The notes under the pieces were generated by a model that made no database searches, was not told the origin of the DNA, and saw only the letters and a list, made by a program, of their open reading frames with translations. DNA of 64,000 bases from Thermococcus sp. EP1 (GTDB lineage: Archaea > Methanobacteriota_B > Thermococci > Thermococcales > Thermococcaceae): the NCBI RefSeq assembly GCF_001317345.1, contig NZ_JXCG01000001.1, forward strand, positions 248,001 to 312,000. Direction: 5' to 3'. The stretch's first letter is position 1. Each line of letters opens with the position of its first letter. Made by a program: the position numbers and the translations under genes. Shown here one piece after another: positions 26,018 through 34,824 of this stretch.

Positions 26018-26290
26018 ATGATTGAAGTAACGGTTAAATTGAAAAACAAATCTGGACTCCATGCAAGACCTGCAGCCATCTTTGTAGAAACAGCAAAAAA
26101 ATTCAAATCAAAAATAACCGTCTCAAAAGAGAAGAATATTGCAGATGCAAAGAATATTCTCCAACTTCTGACCCTAGGTATTGATTATGGAGACGAAATT
26201 AAAATTATTGTCGAAGGGGAAGATGAGAAAAATGCAATAAATGAACTGATACACTTAATAGAGGATATCCTCCCTTCTGAGGATGTATAA
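26018..26290 (+). CDS. ptsH: HPr phosphocarrier protein
   Basis: A 90-residue HPr that carries phosphate from EI to the EIIA proteins. The active site K-S-G-L-H-A-R-P-A places the phosphohistidine at residue 15, exactly as in bacterial HPr. Position 46, a regulatory serine in Firmicutes HPr, is Asn here (A-D-A-K-N-I-L-Q-L), so HPr kinase control is not expected. ATG 26018 follows AAAGGTGAT by five bases. It heads the operon running through both SIS genes and NagA. Confidence 0.93.
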   Translation: MIEVTVKLKNKSGLHARPAAIFVETAKKFKSKITVSKEKNIADAKNILQLLTLGIDYGDEIKIIVEGEDEKNAINELIHLIEDILPSEDV

Positions 26291-26329
26291 TCAACGTATC
26301 TTGAGAATTTCACGCGAAAGGGTGATCTT

Positions 26330-28009
26330 ATGATAGGAACAATCCTATTAATACTCAATTATCCTCAAAATGATATATTAAAGATCCTAGATAAGACCGT
26401 AAATTTACTAAAACCAGGTTTTGAAGTCATTGTGTGGTCTTCTTCCTCAATAAAAAGATACCAAATTGACAATCAACATTACAAAAGATCGATTATAGAC
26501 AACAACGTGAAAGGAGTTTTGATTAACACCAATAAATACGAAACTGGCATGCAATCCAATTTTATCTTTCATGAGAATACACAAAGAGACATTATAGTAT
26601 CACTTGAAGGCCCTTTAGGTGAAGATTTTGGGGTCTTTTTAGATAAAATACAAAATGTATGCCACACTGATCCTCCACCACGAGAATTAAGCATAGATTC
26701 CAAAAATCATTGCCTCTCATTTGTTTGTTATGAGCATGATCCAAAAAAAGCAAAAGTTGCGTCATTTTCCTCGTATAGGCCCTTGTTTATGTCTCAAAAC
26801 CAAGATAAAATTCTTCTAACAACCTCTCCTGAAATAGTCTCCGCTTTAGGAATTGAGGCTTACGAAATACCCCCTAATTCTTTAGTATTTTGGCCATCTA
26901 ATAAACAATCACTCCCAGAAAGTGCAACAAAAAGGAGAATTCATGCATCAAAACACTTTATGAAAAATGAGATACATGAAACTCCTTACACTTTAAAAAG
27001 AGTTTATGCTTTTAGAAATCACAAAACAATTAAAACTGCCGCGGAGATCATTACAAATTCCAAGCGAATATACGTAATTGGAAATGGATCTTCCTTAAAT
27101 GCAGGTCTAGGGCTGCAATACCTCCTTCCGGAGTTAGATATATCAGGAATCTCCGCATTTGAATTTTTACTGTATCAACTTCCTTCACTCGAAAAGGGCC
27201 ATACAATTATTGCAATAACCCAATCAGGAAGTACTTGGGATGTTATTGAAGCAGTGGAAAAAGGGAAAAAAGCAGGGGCAAATATAATATCTATTACAAA
27301 TAATCCCCTTGGTAAAATAAGGGAGTATTCAGACGTAACTATCCCAATATTGGCAGGATACGAACTCGCAATCCCAGCAACAAAGAGCTTCACCAATACT
27401 CTGGCGATTCTACATCTATTGGCCTCACAAGTAAAGGCAGAGCTTGGAATATTAACCACAAAAGAGAGGGAGGAGAAGTTATTAGCCATCTCGACCTTTG
27501 CAGATAAGGTACCTAATCTACTCCATCACCATGAGAAATGGGCCCAGAATACAGCCAAAGAGTTGTGCGATCTCAAGGGTGGATATATAATTTCGGCCGG
27601 GATCACGTACCCGGTAGCTATAGAAGGAGCACTTAAGCTGAAAGAAGTAGCTTATTCGCATGCAGAACCTATCGAACTCGAGGAATATCTCCATGGACCA
27701 AGTGCTGCTCTTTCTAAAGAGATGTATAACATTGTGATATCTCCCTACGAAAGGGCTGGAAGAGAACGTTTCCTTCAACAACTTGAAAAATTCCACAACA
27801 ATATTGGCAAGTTTGTTGTTATAGGTGGAACTTCTGAGGAGTATGAAAAACTAGAAAACATATCCATAGCAGAAATAAAGCAAAAAGACCCAATACTTTA
27901 CGCCCTGACATCAACCCTACTCATTCAACTTCTATCGTATTGGCTTGGAATATATAGAAAGACGCCTATAGATTTTCCAAAAGGCTTATCCAAAGCTGTT
28001 GTGGAATAA
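26330..28009 (+). CDS. GlmS-like tandem SIS protein with a degenerate glutaminase domain
   Basis: A 559-residue protein with GlmS architecture. Residues ~1-215 resemble the N-terminal glutaminase domain but begin M-I-G-T, without the Cys that follows Met in true glutaminases. The first SIS domain (~240-380) has I-G-N-G-S-S-L-N-A-G, I-T-Q-S-G-S-T-W-D and P-A-T-K-S-F-T-N-T; the second (~410-540) has K-E-V-A-Y-S-H-A-E-P-I-E-L-E-E-Y-L-H-G-P. Without glutaminase it is likely a glucosamine- or galactosamine-6-phosphate deaminase/isomerase acting after NagA. GGGTGATC precedes the ATG. It lies 39 bases after HPr. Confidence 0.8.
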   Translation: MIGTILLILNYPQNDILKILDKTVNLLKPGFEVIVWSSSSIKRYQIDNQHYKRSIIDNNVKGVLINTNKYETGMQSNFIFHENTQRDIIVSLEGPLGEDFGVFLDKIQNVCHTDPPPRELSIDSKNHCLSFVCYEHDPKKAKVASFSSYRPLFMSQNQDKILLTTSPEIVSALGIEAYEIPPNSLVFWPSNKQSLPESATKRRIHASKHFMKNEIHETPYTLKRVYAFRNHKTIKTAAEIITNSKRIYVIGNGSSLNAGLGLQYLLPELDISGISAFEFLLYQLPSLEKGHTIIAITQSGSTWDVIEAVEKGKKAGANIISITNNPLGKIREYSDVTIPILAGYELAIPATKSFTNTLAILHLLASQVKAELGILTTKEREEKLLAISTFADKVPNLLHHHEKWAQNTAKELCDLKGGYIISAGITYPVAIEGALKLKEVAYSHAEPIELEEYLHGPSAALSKEMYNIVISPYERAGRERFLQQLEKFHNNIGKFVVIGGTSEEYEKLENISIAEIKQKDPILYALTSTLLIQLLSYWLGIYRKTPIDFPKGLSKAVVE

Positions 28010-28027
28010 TAATTGGGGGGGTATAAA

Positions 28028-28765
28028 TTGGAAATTTTGGACGAAGCCTATTCGATTGTTAATTCTCTGTTAAAAAAAGTAAAAGAAGAAGAGAGAGAAA
28101 ATATTGAAAAAGCCGCTCAAGTATTAGCTGAATCTTTAGAAAAAGGAGGAATCCTACACGTAATTGGAGCAGGCCACTCAGCAATAATCGGGGAAGAGCT
28201 TTCTTATAGGGCTGGAGGTCTCGTTCCCGTAAACCCGATAATGAACACAGATATAAACGTTTATCATGGGGCTTTGAAATCGACAGAAATGGAACACGTA
28301 GAGGGATATGCGGAAATAGTCTTAAGAGCAATGGGAGTACAAAAAGGGGATACTGTGTTAGTTGTATCCAGCTCGGGGGTTAATGTGTTCCCAGTTGAAG
28401 CTGCTATGAAGGCCAAATCTCTTGGATGTTCTGTTATCGCCATAACCTCTGTTGAATACTCCAAGAGCTTAACGCCAAAGAACAAGTACAACAAGAGACT
28501 TTTCGAAGTTGCGGACATAGTTATAGACAACAAAGTGCCCAGAGGAGATGCCGCATTAGAGATTTCGGGATTTGAAATGAAAATTTTCCCAGTATCCACT
28601 ATTATCGTGGCATTTATAGCTCAAACAATCGTTGCTTTGGCAATTAAAAAGCTGGTCGAAAAAGGAGTTGAACCTCCAGTATTCCTAAGCGCTCACTTAC
28701 CAGGAGCCCGAGAACACAATGTTAAAGTTATTGAAAGATATAAGGCCCGCTTAAAATACTTGTAA
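28028..28765 (+). CDS. SIS-domain sugar isomerase-like protein (UPF0309 type)
   Basis: A 245-residue single SIS-domain protein. It has G-G-I-L-H-V-I-G-A-G-H-S-A-I-I-G-E-E-L-S-Y-R-A-G-G, H-G-A-L-K-S-T-E and V-S-S-S-G-V-N, matching UPF0309 proteins that sit in bacterial amino-sugar operons. The substrate is presumably a phosphorylated amino sugar, but this is inferred. The TTG at 28028 is preferred over the TTG at 28013 because GGGGGG sits about seven bases before it. It is followed by NagA after 12 bases. Confidence 0.75.
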   Translation: MEILDEAYSIVNSLLKKVKEEERENIEKAAQVLAESLEKGGILHVIGAGHSAIIGEELSYRAGGLVPVNPIMNTDINVYHGALKSTEMEHVEGYAEIVLRAMGVQKGDTVLVVSSSGVNVFPVEAAMKAKSLGCSVIAITSVEYSKSLTPKNKYNKRLFEVADIVIDNKVPRGDAALEISGFEMKIFPVSTIIVAFIAQTIVALAIKKLVEKGVEPPVFLSAHLPGAREHNVKVIERYKARLKYL

Positions 28766-28777
28766 GGAGATGAAACA

Positions 28778-29950
28778 ATGTCAAGAGCAGTTTTAACCAA
28801 CGCTCGAGTGATTACCCCTTTTGAGGAAATTTACCCGGGGACCGTTGAAATTGAAAATGGAATAATAAAAAGGGTTTATGCGGGAAGAAATCCAAGTGGT
28901 GAAGACCTGGAGGGCAAAATAATCGTTCCAGGGTTCATTGATGTACACACCCACGGAATAGGGGGATTTGACGTTACCTACAGTGCTATGAGTGGCTCAG
29001 AGCAGGAAGTTGAAGAAGCCCTGATCAAGATGAGCGAGAAATATTTAATGCATGGAGTAACTCTTTTTCTCCCTACTACTGTGACTGCACCTCATGAGGT
29101 TCTTTTAATTGCAGCTAAGGGAGTAAAAAATGTAATTAATTATCAAAAGGATCAGCTCGCAGGAGCAAAGATTGGAGGACTCCACTTAGAAGGGCCTTAT
29201 ATAAACAAGGAAAAGAAAGGGGCCCAAAATCCAGAGTTTATACGTCTTCCTAACATTCAAGAACTTAAAGAATACTGGGAAGCTTCTGAAGGCAACATAA
29301 AAACCGTAACTATTGCTCCAGAAGTTGAGGGAGCACTGGAGTTCATACAGTACGCAAGGAGTCTTGGGATATACGTCTCATTAGGGCACACAAATGCAAC
29401 TTACAAAGAAGCAAAAGCTGCTATATATGCTGGAGCTAATAGAGCAAGCCATTTATACAATGCTATGAGGCCCATTAACCACAGAGAGCCAGGGGTTATT
29501 ATTGCCACTATCGAAAGTCCACAAGTTTATCTAGAACTCATATGTGACCTTATCCACATCTCTCCCAGAATTATCCACTTCACTTTGAAACATGCAGGAG
29601 TAGAGAGAATCGTTACAATTACAGATTCAATAATCGCAACAGACTTTCCAGATGGAAAATACTCCCTAGGAGGGTTAGAGGTAATTGTCAAAGATGGAGT
29701 CTGCAGACTAAAAGATGGAACTCTCGCAGGCAGCACTCTCACTATGGATAAAGCATTAAAGAATCTTGTTGAAATTGGAGTTCCTCTAAAGGACGCGATT
29801 AGAACTATGACATATAACCCCGCGAAAGCTTTAGGAATTCACAAAGCTGGGGCAATATTGCCCGGGTATTTGGCAGATTTAGTGATTCTAGACAGAGATC
29901 TACATATAGATTCAGTATACATACACGGAGAAAAAATACTAACTCCATAA
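28778..29950 (+). CDS. nagA: N-acetylglucosamine-6-phosphate deacetylase
   Basis: Hydrolyses the acetyl group of GlcNAc-6-phosphate (or GalNAc-6-phosphate) in the cytoplasm. Amidohydrolase motifs are present: P-G-F-I-D-V-H-T-H-G (His57, His59), H-L-E-G-P-Y-I-N, L-G-H-T-N-A, A-S-H-L-Y-N-A-M-R-P and V-T-I-T-D-S-I with the catalytic Asp. Length 390 is normal. GGAGATG precedes the ATG. As the last gene of the HPr operon it is the strongest clue that the PTS imports an N-acetyl amino sugar. Confidence 0.9.
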   Translation: MSRAVLTNARVITPFEEIYPGTVEIENGIIKRVYAGRNPSGEDLEGKIIVPGFIDVHTHGIGGFDVTYSAMSGSEQEVEEALIKMSEKYLMHGVTLFLPTTVTAPHEVLLIAAKGVKNVINYQKDQLAGAKIGGLHLEGPYINKEKKGAQNPEFIRLPNIQELKEYWEASEGNIKTVTIAPEVEGALEFIQYARSLGIYVSLGHTNATYKEAKAAIYAGANRASHLYNAMRPINHREPGVIIATIESPQVYLELICDLIHISPRIIHFTLKHAGVERIVTITDSIIATDFPDGKYSLGGLEVIVKDGVCRLKDGTLAGSTLTMDKALKNLVEIGVPLKDAIRTMTYNPAKALGIHKAGAILPGYLADLVILDRDLHIDSVYIHGEKILTP

Positions 29951-30008
29951 CCTATTTCCACAAAGCCCTGAAAGTAATATCTTCAATATACACCACGAAT
30001 CACTAAAA

Positions 30009-30743
30009 TCATCTCCCAATAAGCACCAAAACTCCGATAAGGAGTATTGTAATGTTTATCATCTTTTTCAGCCTCTCTTTATCGACTTTTGTGTTAATAT
30101 GGGTCCCCAAATAGACACCTGGAAGTGTTCCAAGGGCTAAAAAGAGAGCTATATAGTAATCCACTCTACCAAGGAGAGCATAATTCAGGAAACTGAAAGA
30201 AGACAAAGCCAACCCGTAAACTATCGTGACACCAACAACTTCCCTTGGGTTAACTCTAGCAAGGTTCATTAAGGCAAAGCTCACAATTACTCCAGCACCA
30301 ACGGAAGTGAACTGAACAGTTAAACCCACAACAAAACCCAGAAGATATAGATACTCTCTTCTCGGCCTTATTGGGACTTTAATTTCCCCCCTAATCAGGC
30401 TCAATGTAGATGTAATTAAGAGCACACTGCCCAAGAGGAGGGTGAGATACTCGTTCAAAACCGTCCTGTCAATTTCTCTCAAGAGGAAGTTTCCCAGTAC
30501 TATGGCTGGCAAACTTCCGATAAAGAGCCTTAAGGCCAGATCAAACCTTAATTCATTATTCTTATGATGGAAAAAGACACCAAAAATCCTTGTGACAGTT
30601 GCATAGAGCAAATCTGTGCCGATGGCTACAACTGGCTCTACCCCAAAGAAAATCAAAGCTGGGGTCATCAAAGCCCCACCGCCTATTCCGGTGAGGCCAA
30701 CTAGAGTTCCCACAAGAAAGCCAAGAAAAGTAAAGATAAGCAT
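30009..30743 (-). CDS. TSUP (TauE/SafE) family permease, possible sulfate or sulfite transporter
   Basis: A 244-residue membrane protein with two homologous halves of about four segments each. The first half carries G-L-T-G-I-G-G-G-A-L-M-T-P and the second V-G-L-T-V-Q-F-T-S-V-G-A-G-V-I-V-S, the usual TSUP signatures. Members move sulfite, sulfoacetate or other organosulfur anions. As the last gene of a sulfate-activation operon it probably brings in an oxidised sulfur anion. GGTGACT precedes the ATG, nine bases after the APS kinase stop. Confidence 0.8.
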   Translation of the reverse strand: MLIFTFLGFLVGTLVGLTGIGGGALMTPALIFFGVEPVVAIGTDLLYATVTRIFGVFFHHKNNELRFDLALRLFIGSLPAIVLGNFLLREIDRTVLNEYLTLLLGSVLLITSTLSLIRGEIKVPIRPRREYLYLLGFVVGLTVQFTSVGAGVIVSFALMNLARVNPREVVGVTIVYGLALSSFSFLNYALLGRVDYYIALFLALGTLPGVYLGTHINTKVDKERLKKMINITILLIGVLVLIGR

Positions 30744-30752
30744 AGAGTCACC

Positions 30753-31301
30753 TCAGAGATAACCGAGCTCTTTGGCCTTCTTTAATACGGCCTCTACTTC
30801 TTCCTCTGGTGTCATCTTTGAAGAATCCACCCTAACCTCTGGGTTCTCCGGCTCTTCATAAACTCCATCATAGCCCGTCAACCCCTTTATTTCACCGCGC
30901 ATGGCCTTCTTGTACAATCCCTTTGGATCCCTCTGAATCCTCACTTCGAGCGGTGCATACACATAAACCTCAATGAAGTTGCCTATCTCCTTCCTTGCAT
31001 ACTCCCTAACTGCTTTGTAAGGGGAGATGAGAGAAACTATAGTTATCACTCCATTCCTGCTCAAAAGTTTGGCCATGTGGATAACTATTCTGTTATGCAT
31101 TTCCCTTGCTTCCTTGGAAAAACCGAGCTCTGGATATAGGGTCTTCCTTATCACATCACCATCCAGAATCTCCACCCTATAGCCCATTGATTTAAGCTTC
31201 TTCTTCAAAGCGTGTGCTAAAACGGTCTTTCCTGCTCCACTTGGGCCTGTAAGCCATATTGTAAATCCGTTTTCAAGGCTCTTTTGAGTTTTCTCGCTCA
31301 T
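30753..31301 (-). CDS. cysC: adenylylsulfate (APS) kinase
   Basis: Phosphorylates APS at the 3' hydroxyl to give PAPS, the sulfate donor. The P-loop G-P-S-G-A-G-K-T is at residues 19-26, followed by L-D-G-D-V-I-R, the lid region with K-A-M-R-G-E-I-K-G-L-T-G-Y, and V-S-L-I-S-P-Y. Length 182 is that of a stand-alone APS kinase. The ATG overlaps the upstream stop (ATGA) with GGAGGAG before it. PAPS made here would serve the sulfotransferase at 14233. Confidence 0.9.
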   Translation of the reverse strand: MSEKTQKSLENGFTIWLTGPSGAGKTVLAHALKKKLKSMGYRVEILDGDVIRKTLYPELGFSKEAREMHNRIVIHMAKLLSRNGVITIVSLISPYKAVREYARKEIGNFIEVYVYAPLEVRIQRDPKGLYKKAMRGEIKGLTGYDGVYEEPENPEVRVDSSKMTPEEEVEAVLKKAKELGYL

Positions 31302-32713
31302 ATCACACTCCTCCCGTTAAGTGGTTTTTTCATCCCAAATAGCCTAAGCACAGTTGGTGCAAAGTCATAAATTGTGAGCTGTGTTCTCTTTGCTTCATTC
31401 ATTCCAGGCAGATAGAGTGAGAACACTCCATACTCAGCATGTACGGCATCATCTGGGCCCAAGTCGTTCTCCAAGAGGTATGGTGTCTCATAACCAAGGG
31501 TTCCAGCAGCACGCCAGTTCAAATCGTCCAGATAAACCATCAAATCTGGTTTGTCTCCCTTAGCTATGGGATAAATATCCTCCGGATAGAAAACCTTAGT
31601 GTTCCACTTTTCTCCATTGGGCCCTTTGATGGCCTTTATTCTCTCAGCCACTTCGTCTCTAACCTTTTGATAATCGGAGGGCTCAATTATGCCGTGGGGC
31701 TCCCTTCCTTTGACGTTGAGGAAAACCCTTGAATAATAACCACCCCAGGCCCAGGCTATTGTTTTACTCCAATCCACATCGAGCTCGTTGAACCTAACTT
31801 GTCTCCCTTCCTCCAAAATCTCTGGATTTTTGATCTTTAACAACTCCTCTTCAATCAGCCACTGGTTTATGGCAAAGGCCCCTTTCATGGCTTTTATACC
31901 GTGATCGGAAACTATTATTACAGCAGTCTCATCCAGATCAAGAAGCTTTAGGGTTTTACCTATCTCCTCGTCGAGAAGCTTGTAATACTCTGGAATGACG
32001 TTTTTGTATGGATTGTCATCCCCTGGATATAGGTGGTGGTTCTCATCAAAGTACTTCCAGAAAGCGTGGTGAACCCTATCAAGCCCAATCTCCACGAACT
32101 GGAAGTAGTCCCAATCTTTTTCTTGGATTAAGTAGCGAATAACCTCAAACCTCTTCCTCGTCATCTCCCAGAGCTGCTCCTTGGTCTCGTCCCTGTTCTC
32201 CTTCCTAAAGACAACATCAAAGATGTATTCTCCCACAAGCCTTTCTATCTCTCCTTTGAGCTCCTTTGGATAGGTGTAGTCAACGGAGGCATCCGGAGTG
32301 ATGAAGCAGCTCACAAGATAACCGTTTACCCTTTTAGGTGGATAACTCGGAGGAATTCCAATTAAAATCGATTTTTTACCCTTCTCAGCTATGTGGTGCC
32401 AAACGGCTTTTTCCTTAACCATCAAAGCATGGGCAATCCAGATGTCATTGTACGTACCTTTCTTCCTATGCCTAAACCCGTAAAGACCTAATTCTCCAGG
32501 TGTTTTACCTGTGGCCATAACCATCCAAGCTGGAATGGTGATAGCAGGAATCGTGCTCTGCATCGGGCCGTATATAGATCTCTCCACAAGCCACTTTATG
32601 TTGGGCAAGTCATCCAAAAACTTACCAAACAAAAGTTCAGGTGGGGCTGAGTCAAGGCCAATAACAAAGACCTTCTTGACCTTCTCAATCCCTTCATTTA
32701 TTTTTTCTTCCAT
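31298..32713 (-). CDS. alkaline phosphatase superfamily phosphodiesterase in the sulfate operon
   Basis: A 471-residue enzyme. Metal and nucleophile sites are I-G-L-D-S-A-P (Asp21), T-I-P-A-W (Thr59 as nucleophile), E-I-G-L-D-R-V-H-H-A-F-W, V-S-D-H-G-I-K and H-A-E-Y-G-V-F. This matches the type I phosphodiesterase/nucleotide pyrophosphatase group. It could hydrolyse nucleotide by-products such as APS or PAPS, but its target is unknown. ATG 32713 follows GGTGATC. The stop overlaps the APS kinase start, and the upstream neighbour ends six bases before. Confidence 0.8.
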   Translation of the reverse strand: MEEKINEGIEKVKKVFVIGLDSAPPELLFGKFLDDLPNIKWLVERSIYGPMQSTIPAITIPAWMVMATGKTPGELGLYGFRHRKKGTYNDIWIAHALMVKEKAVWHHIAEKGKKSILIGIPPSYPPKRVNGYLVSCFITPDASVDYTYPKELKGEIERLVGEYIFDVVFRKENRDETKEQLWEMTRKRFEVIRYLIQEKDWDYFQFVEIGLDRVHHAFWKYFDENHHLYPGDDNPYKNVIPEYYKLLDEEIGKTLKLLDLDETAVIIVSDHGIKAMKGAFAINQWLIEEELLKIKNPEILEEGRQVRFNELDVDWSKTIAWAWGGYYSRVFLNVKGREPHGIIEPSDYQKVRDEVAERIKAIKGPNGEKWNTKVFYPEDIYPIAKGDKPDLMVYLDDLNWRAAGTLGYETPYLLENDLGPDDAVHAEYGVFSLYLPGMNEAKRTQLTIYDFAPTVLRLFGMKKPLNGRSVI

Positions 32714-32718
32714 ATTGA

Positions 32719-33651
32719 TCACCTCAGATGAGCGTTAATTATACCCAAAGCCTCCTCAATCCTATCCCTCTCACATACACAACCCAAAACCTCTCTTTTA
32801 CCTCCAGCATTGAACCCTTTGCCCTTAAGCTCGGATATCACTTGGGCCATGTTGATTTTCTCAGCCATCTTGGAGGAGACTCTAAAGTAAATCTGGGCCT
32901 TTCCATGGAAGTCTTCATTAACCACCACCGCTCCTTCATAGCCAATCTCCCAAACTGCTTTTCTGGCCACCTTGGAGATTATGTTGAAGGGACTCTTGAA
33001 AGTCATGAAAGCAATCCCATCCTTAACCTCGGCCTTTGAGAGGGCATCCTGCACAGCTTCTTCTATCGCCTCCGCTTTCTTGACCCAGGGTTCATAGGTC
33101 AGAAGATCCTTTATCGGGTTTTCGAGGAGCACTTTGAGGGCCTTTTCCACACTTTCTCTATCCATGGTTACATAATTTGAATCTATGAGACTAACCAGTC
33201 TTAGGGCTTCCTCCTTTGTTATTCCCTCCATTTCCAAAAGCTCTTCAACCTTCGGGATCTTAAAGGCCTTCCCACCTATATCTCCAATGACCCCTAAAGC
33301 GCTCCATGCATTCCAGATGTTAAAATATTGAGAAACAACGAAAGAGGCCGAGGGGGCCTCATCACCCTCAAGGGCTGGGTTTATCTGCTTCACCCTCGAA
33401 TTTTTGATTCTTGGCTGGATGTGGTGGTCTATGAACATGATTTCCTTCTCAATGCCCTCAACCTCATGGGGAAGGCTCAGGTCGAGGACGTAGATCTTTT
33501 CAGCCTCTTCAATGGCCCTTTTGATCCTCTCATCAAAGCGGAACTCTCCGATGGGTGGAGTTAGATTCCTGAATTCCTCTAGGTTAAGGGCCCTAATGAG
33601 CAAAGCCGCTGAAGTTATACCATCCGTGTCCCAGTGATGGATTATCAACAT
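32719..33651 (-). CDS. DHH-family phosphoesterase, possible PAP phosphatase
   Basis: A 310-residue DHH/DHHA1-like protein. Metal ligands are seen in H-H-W-D-T-D-G (His6, Asp8, Asp10), V-L-D-L-S (Asp57), F-I-D-H-H-I (75-77), and a late G-G-K-R-E substrate loop. DHH proteins such as NrnA hydrolyse 3'-phosphoadenosine 5'-phosphate or short oligonucleotides. Lying between ATP sulfurylase and APS kinase genes, PAP removal after sulfation is a reasonable inference. The ATG at 33651 overlaps no gene and follows GAGTGATT. Confidence 0.8.
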   Translation of the reverse strand: MLIIHHWDTDGITSAALLIRALNLEEFRNLTPPIGEFRFDERIKRAIEEAEKIYVLDLSLPHEVEGIEKEIMFIDHHIQPRIKNSRVKQINPALEGDEAPSASFVVSQYFNIWNAWSALGVIGDIGGKAFKIPKVEELLEMEGITKEEALRLVSLIDSNYVTMDRESVEKALKVLLENPIKDLLTYEPWVKKAEAIEEAVQDALSKAEVKDGIAFMTFKSPFNIISKVARKAVWEIGYEGAVVVNEDFHGKAQIYFRVSSKMAEKINMAQVISELKGKGFNAGGKREVLGCVCERDRIEEALGIINAHLR

Positions 33652-33656
33652 GGAAA

Positions 33657-34796
33657 TCACTCTACAAAGGGATTGTCGAAGTTCCTTATGACCTCATACA
33701 CCTCGGGCCTCATCAAGTACTCAGGCGGCTGTTCACCGTTCATTATCATCTTCCTGAGCTTTGTGCCACTTATCTTTGTGTGGAACTCGCCATCGTGCGG
33801 GCATATCTTGGCGTTTACCATTCCCCCGCATCTTTTACAATAAAAGGCTTCCCTGATGAACATTGGAGTTATTCCAAGGTCAGGGAACTCATCGAAGAGG
33901 TCCCATGCCTCATAAGGCCCGTAATAATCTCCCACACCTGCGTGATCTCTTCCAACTATGAAGTGGGTTGCACCAAAATTCTTCCTCATTATTGCATGGT
34001 GGATTGCCTCTCTAGGCCCTGCATAGCGCATTTCATACCTCACTGTGGCAAGGGCCGCCGCATTTTTCGGGTAGTAGTGCTCAAAAAGAACTTCATAAGC
34101 TTTGATTATGACATCATCCTTATAGTCGCCCTTTTTCTTCTTTCCAAGAACCGGGTTTATGAAAAGACCATCAACAAAAGTCAAGGCAGCCTTTTGCACA
34201 TACTCATGGCCAGTGTGCGGAACGTTTCTTGTCTGAAAGGCAACTATCGTCTTCCATCCCCTCTCCTTAAAGAGAACTCTCGTCTCGATGGGCCTTAAGG
34301 TATACTTGGCAAAGGGATTTGGGAGTTCATTCAAGAGCTCTATCTCTCCACCGACTAAATAATTGCCCATTGAATAAACCTTTGAAACTCCTGGATGGGC
34401 CTTATCCGTGGTTTTGAATACCTTCTCCGCAAAGTATTCCTTATCATAGGTGTATATCTCCTCGACGTGCATTCTCGCTATCGGCAGATCTTCGTAATAG
34501 AGGAGTATCGCATCCCCCTCTTCAAATGTGGGCTCTTCAACATCAAGAACTATTGGAATTGTCCATGGAGTGTCATCACTGAGGCGCATGTGGTCTAAAA
34601 CACTCTCAAAATCATCTCTCGTTAAAAATCCTTTTAACGGAGAATAAACACCATGGGCTATGTTTTCAAGGTCAATAGCCCTTCCATGATCAATTTGAAC
34701 CCTTGGATACTCATGCTGCTCACTCAAAATCCTCTCTCTTGTCTTTGAGGCAGCTATTCTCCTAATCAATTTTCCTCCGTGGGGCTTAGAAACCAT
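33657..34796 (-). CDS. sat: ATP sulfurylase (sulfate adenylyltransferase)
   Basis: Forms APS and pyrophosphate from ATP and sulfate. The signature Q-T-R-N-V-P-H-T-G-H-E is at about 188-198 and V-G-R-D-H-A-G-V-G near 274, both ATP-binding HIGH-like motifs of the Sat family. A C-x-x-C-G ... C-P-H zinc-binding patch near residue 316 is common in archaeal members. Length 379 matches the stand-alone form. ATG 34796 follows GGTGAT by four bases. It is the first enzyme gene of the operon, after an RHH regulator. Confidence 0.92.
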   Translation of the reverse strand: MVSKPHGGKLIRRIAASKTRERILSEQHEYPRVQIDHGRAIDLENIAHGVYSPLKGFLTRDDFESVLDHMRLSDDTPWTIPIVLDVEEPTFEEGDAILLYYEDLPIARMHVEEIYTYDKEYFAEKVFKTTDKAHPGVSKVYSMGNYLVGGEIELLNELPNPFAKYTLRPIETRVLFKERGWKTIVAFQTRNVPHTGHEYVQKAALTFVDGLFINPVLGKKKKGDYKDDVIIKAYEVLFEHYYPKNAAALATVRYEMRYAGPREAIHHAIMRKNFGATHFIVGRDHAGVGDYYGPYEAWDLFDEFPDLGITPMFIREAFYCKRCGGMVNAKICPHDGEFHTKISGTKLRKMIMNGEQPPEYLMRPEVYEVIRNFDNPFVE

Positions 34797-34824
34797 TGCT
34801 ATCACCTAAAAAAGTTTTAGAGAA

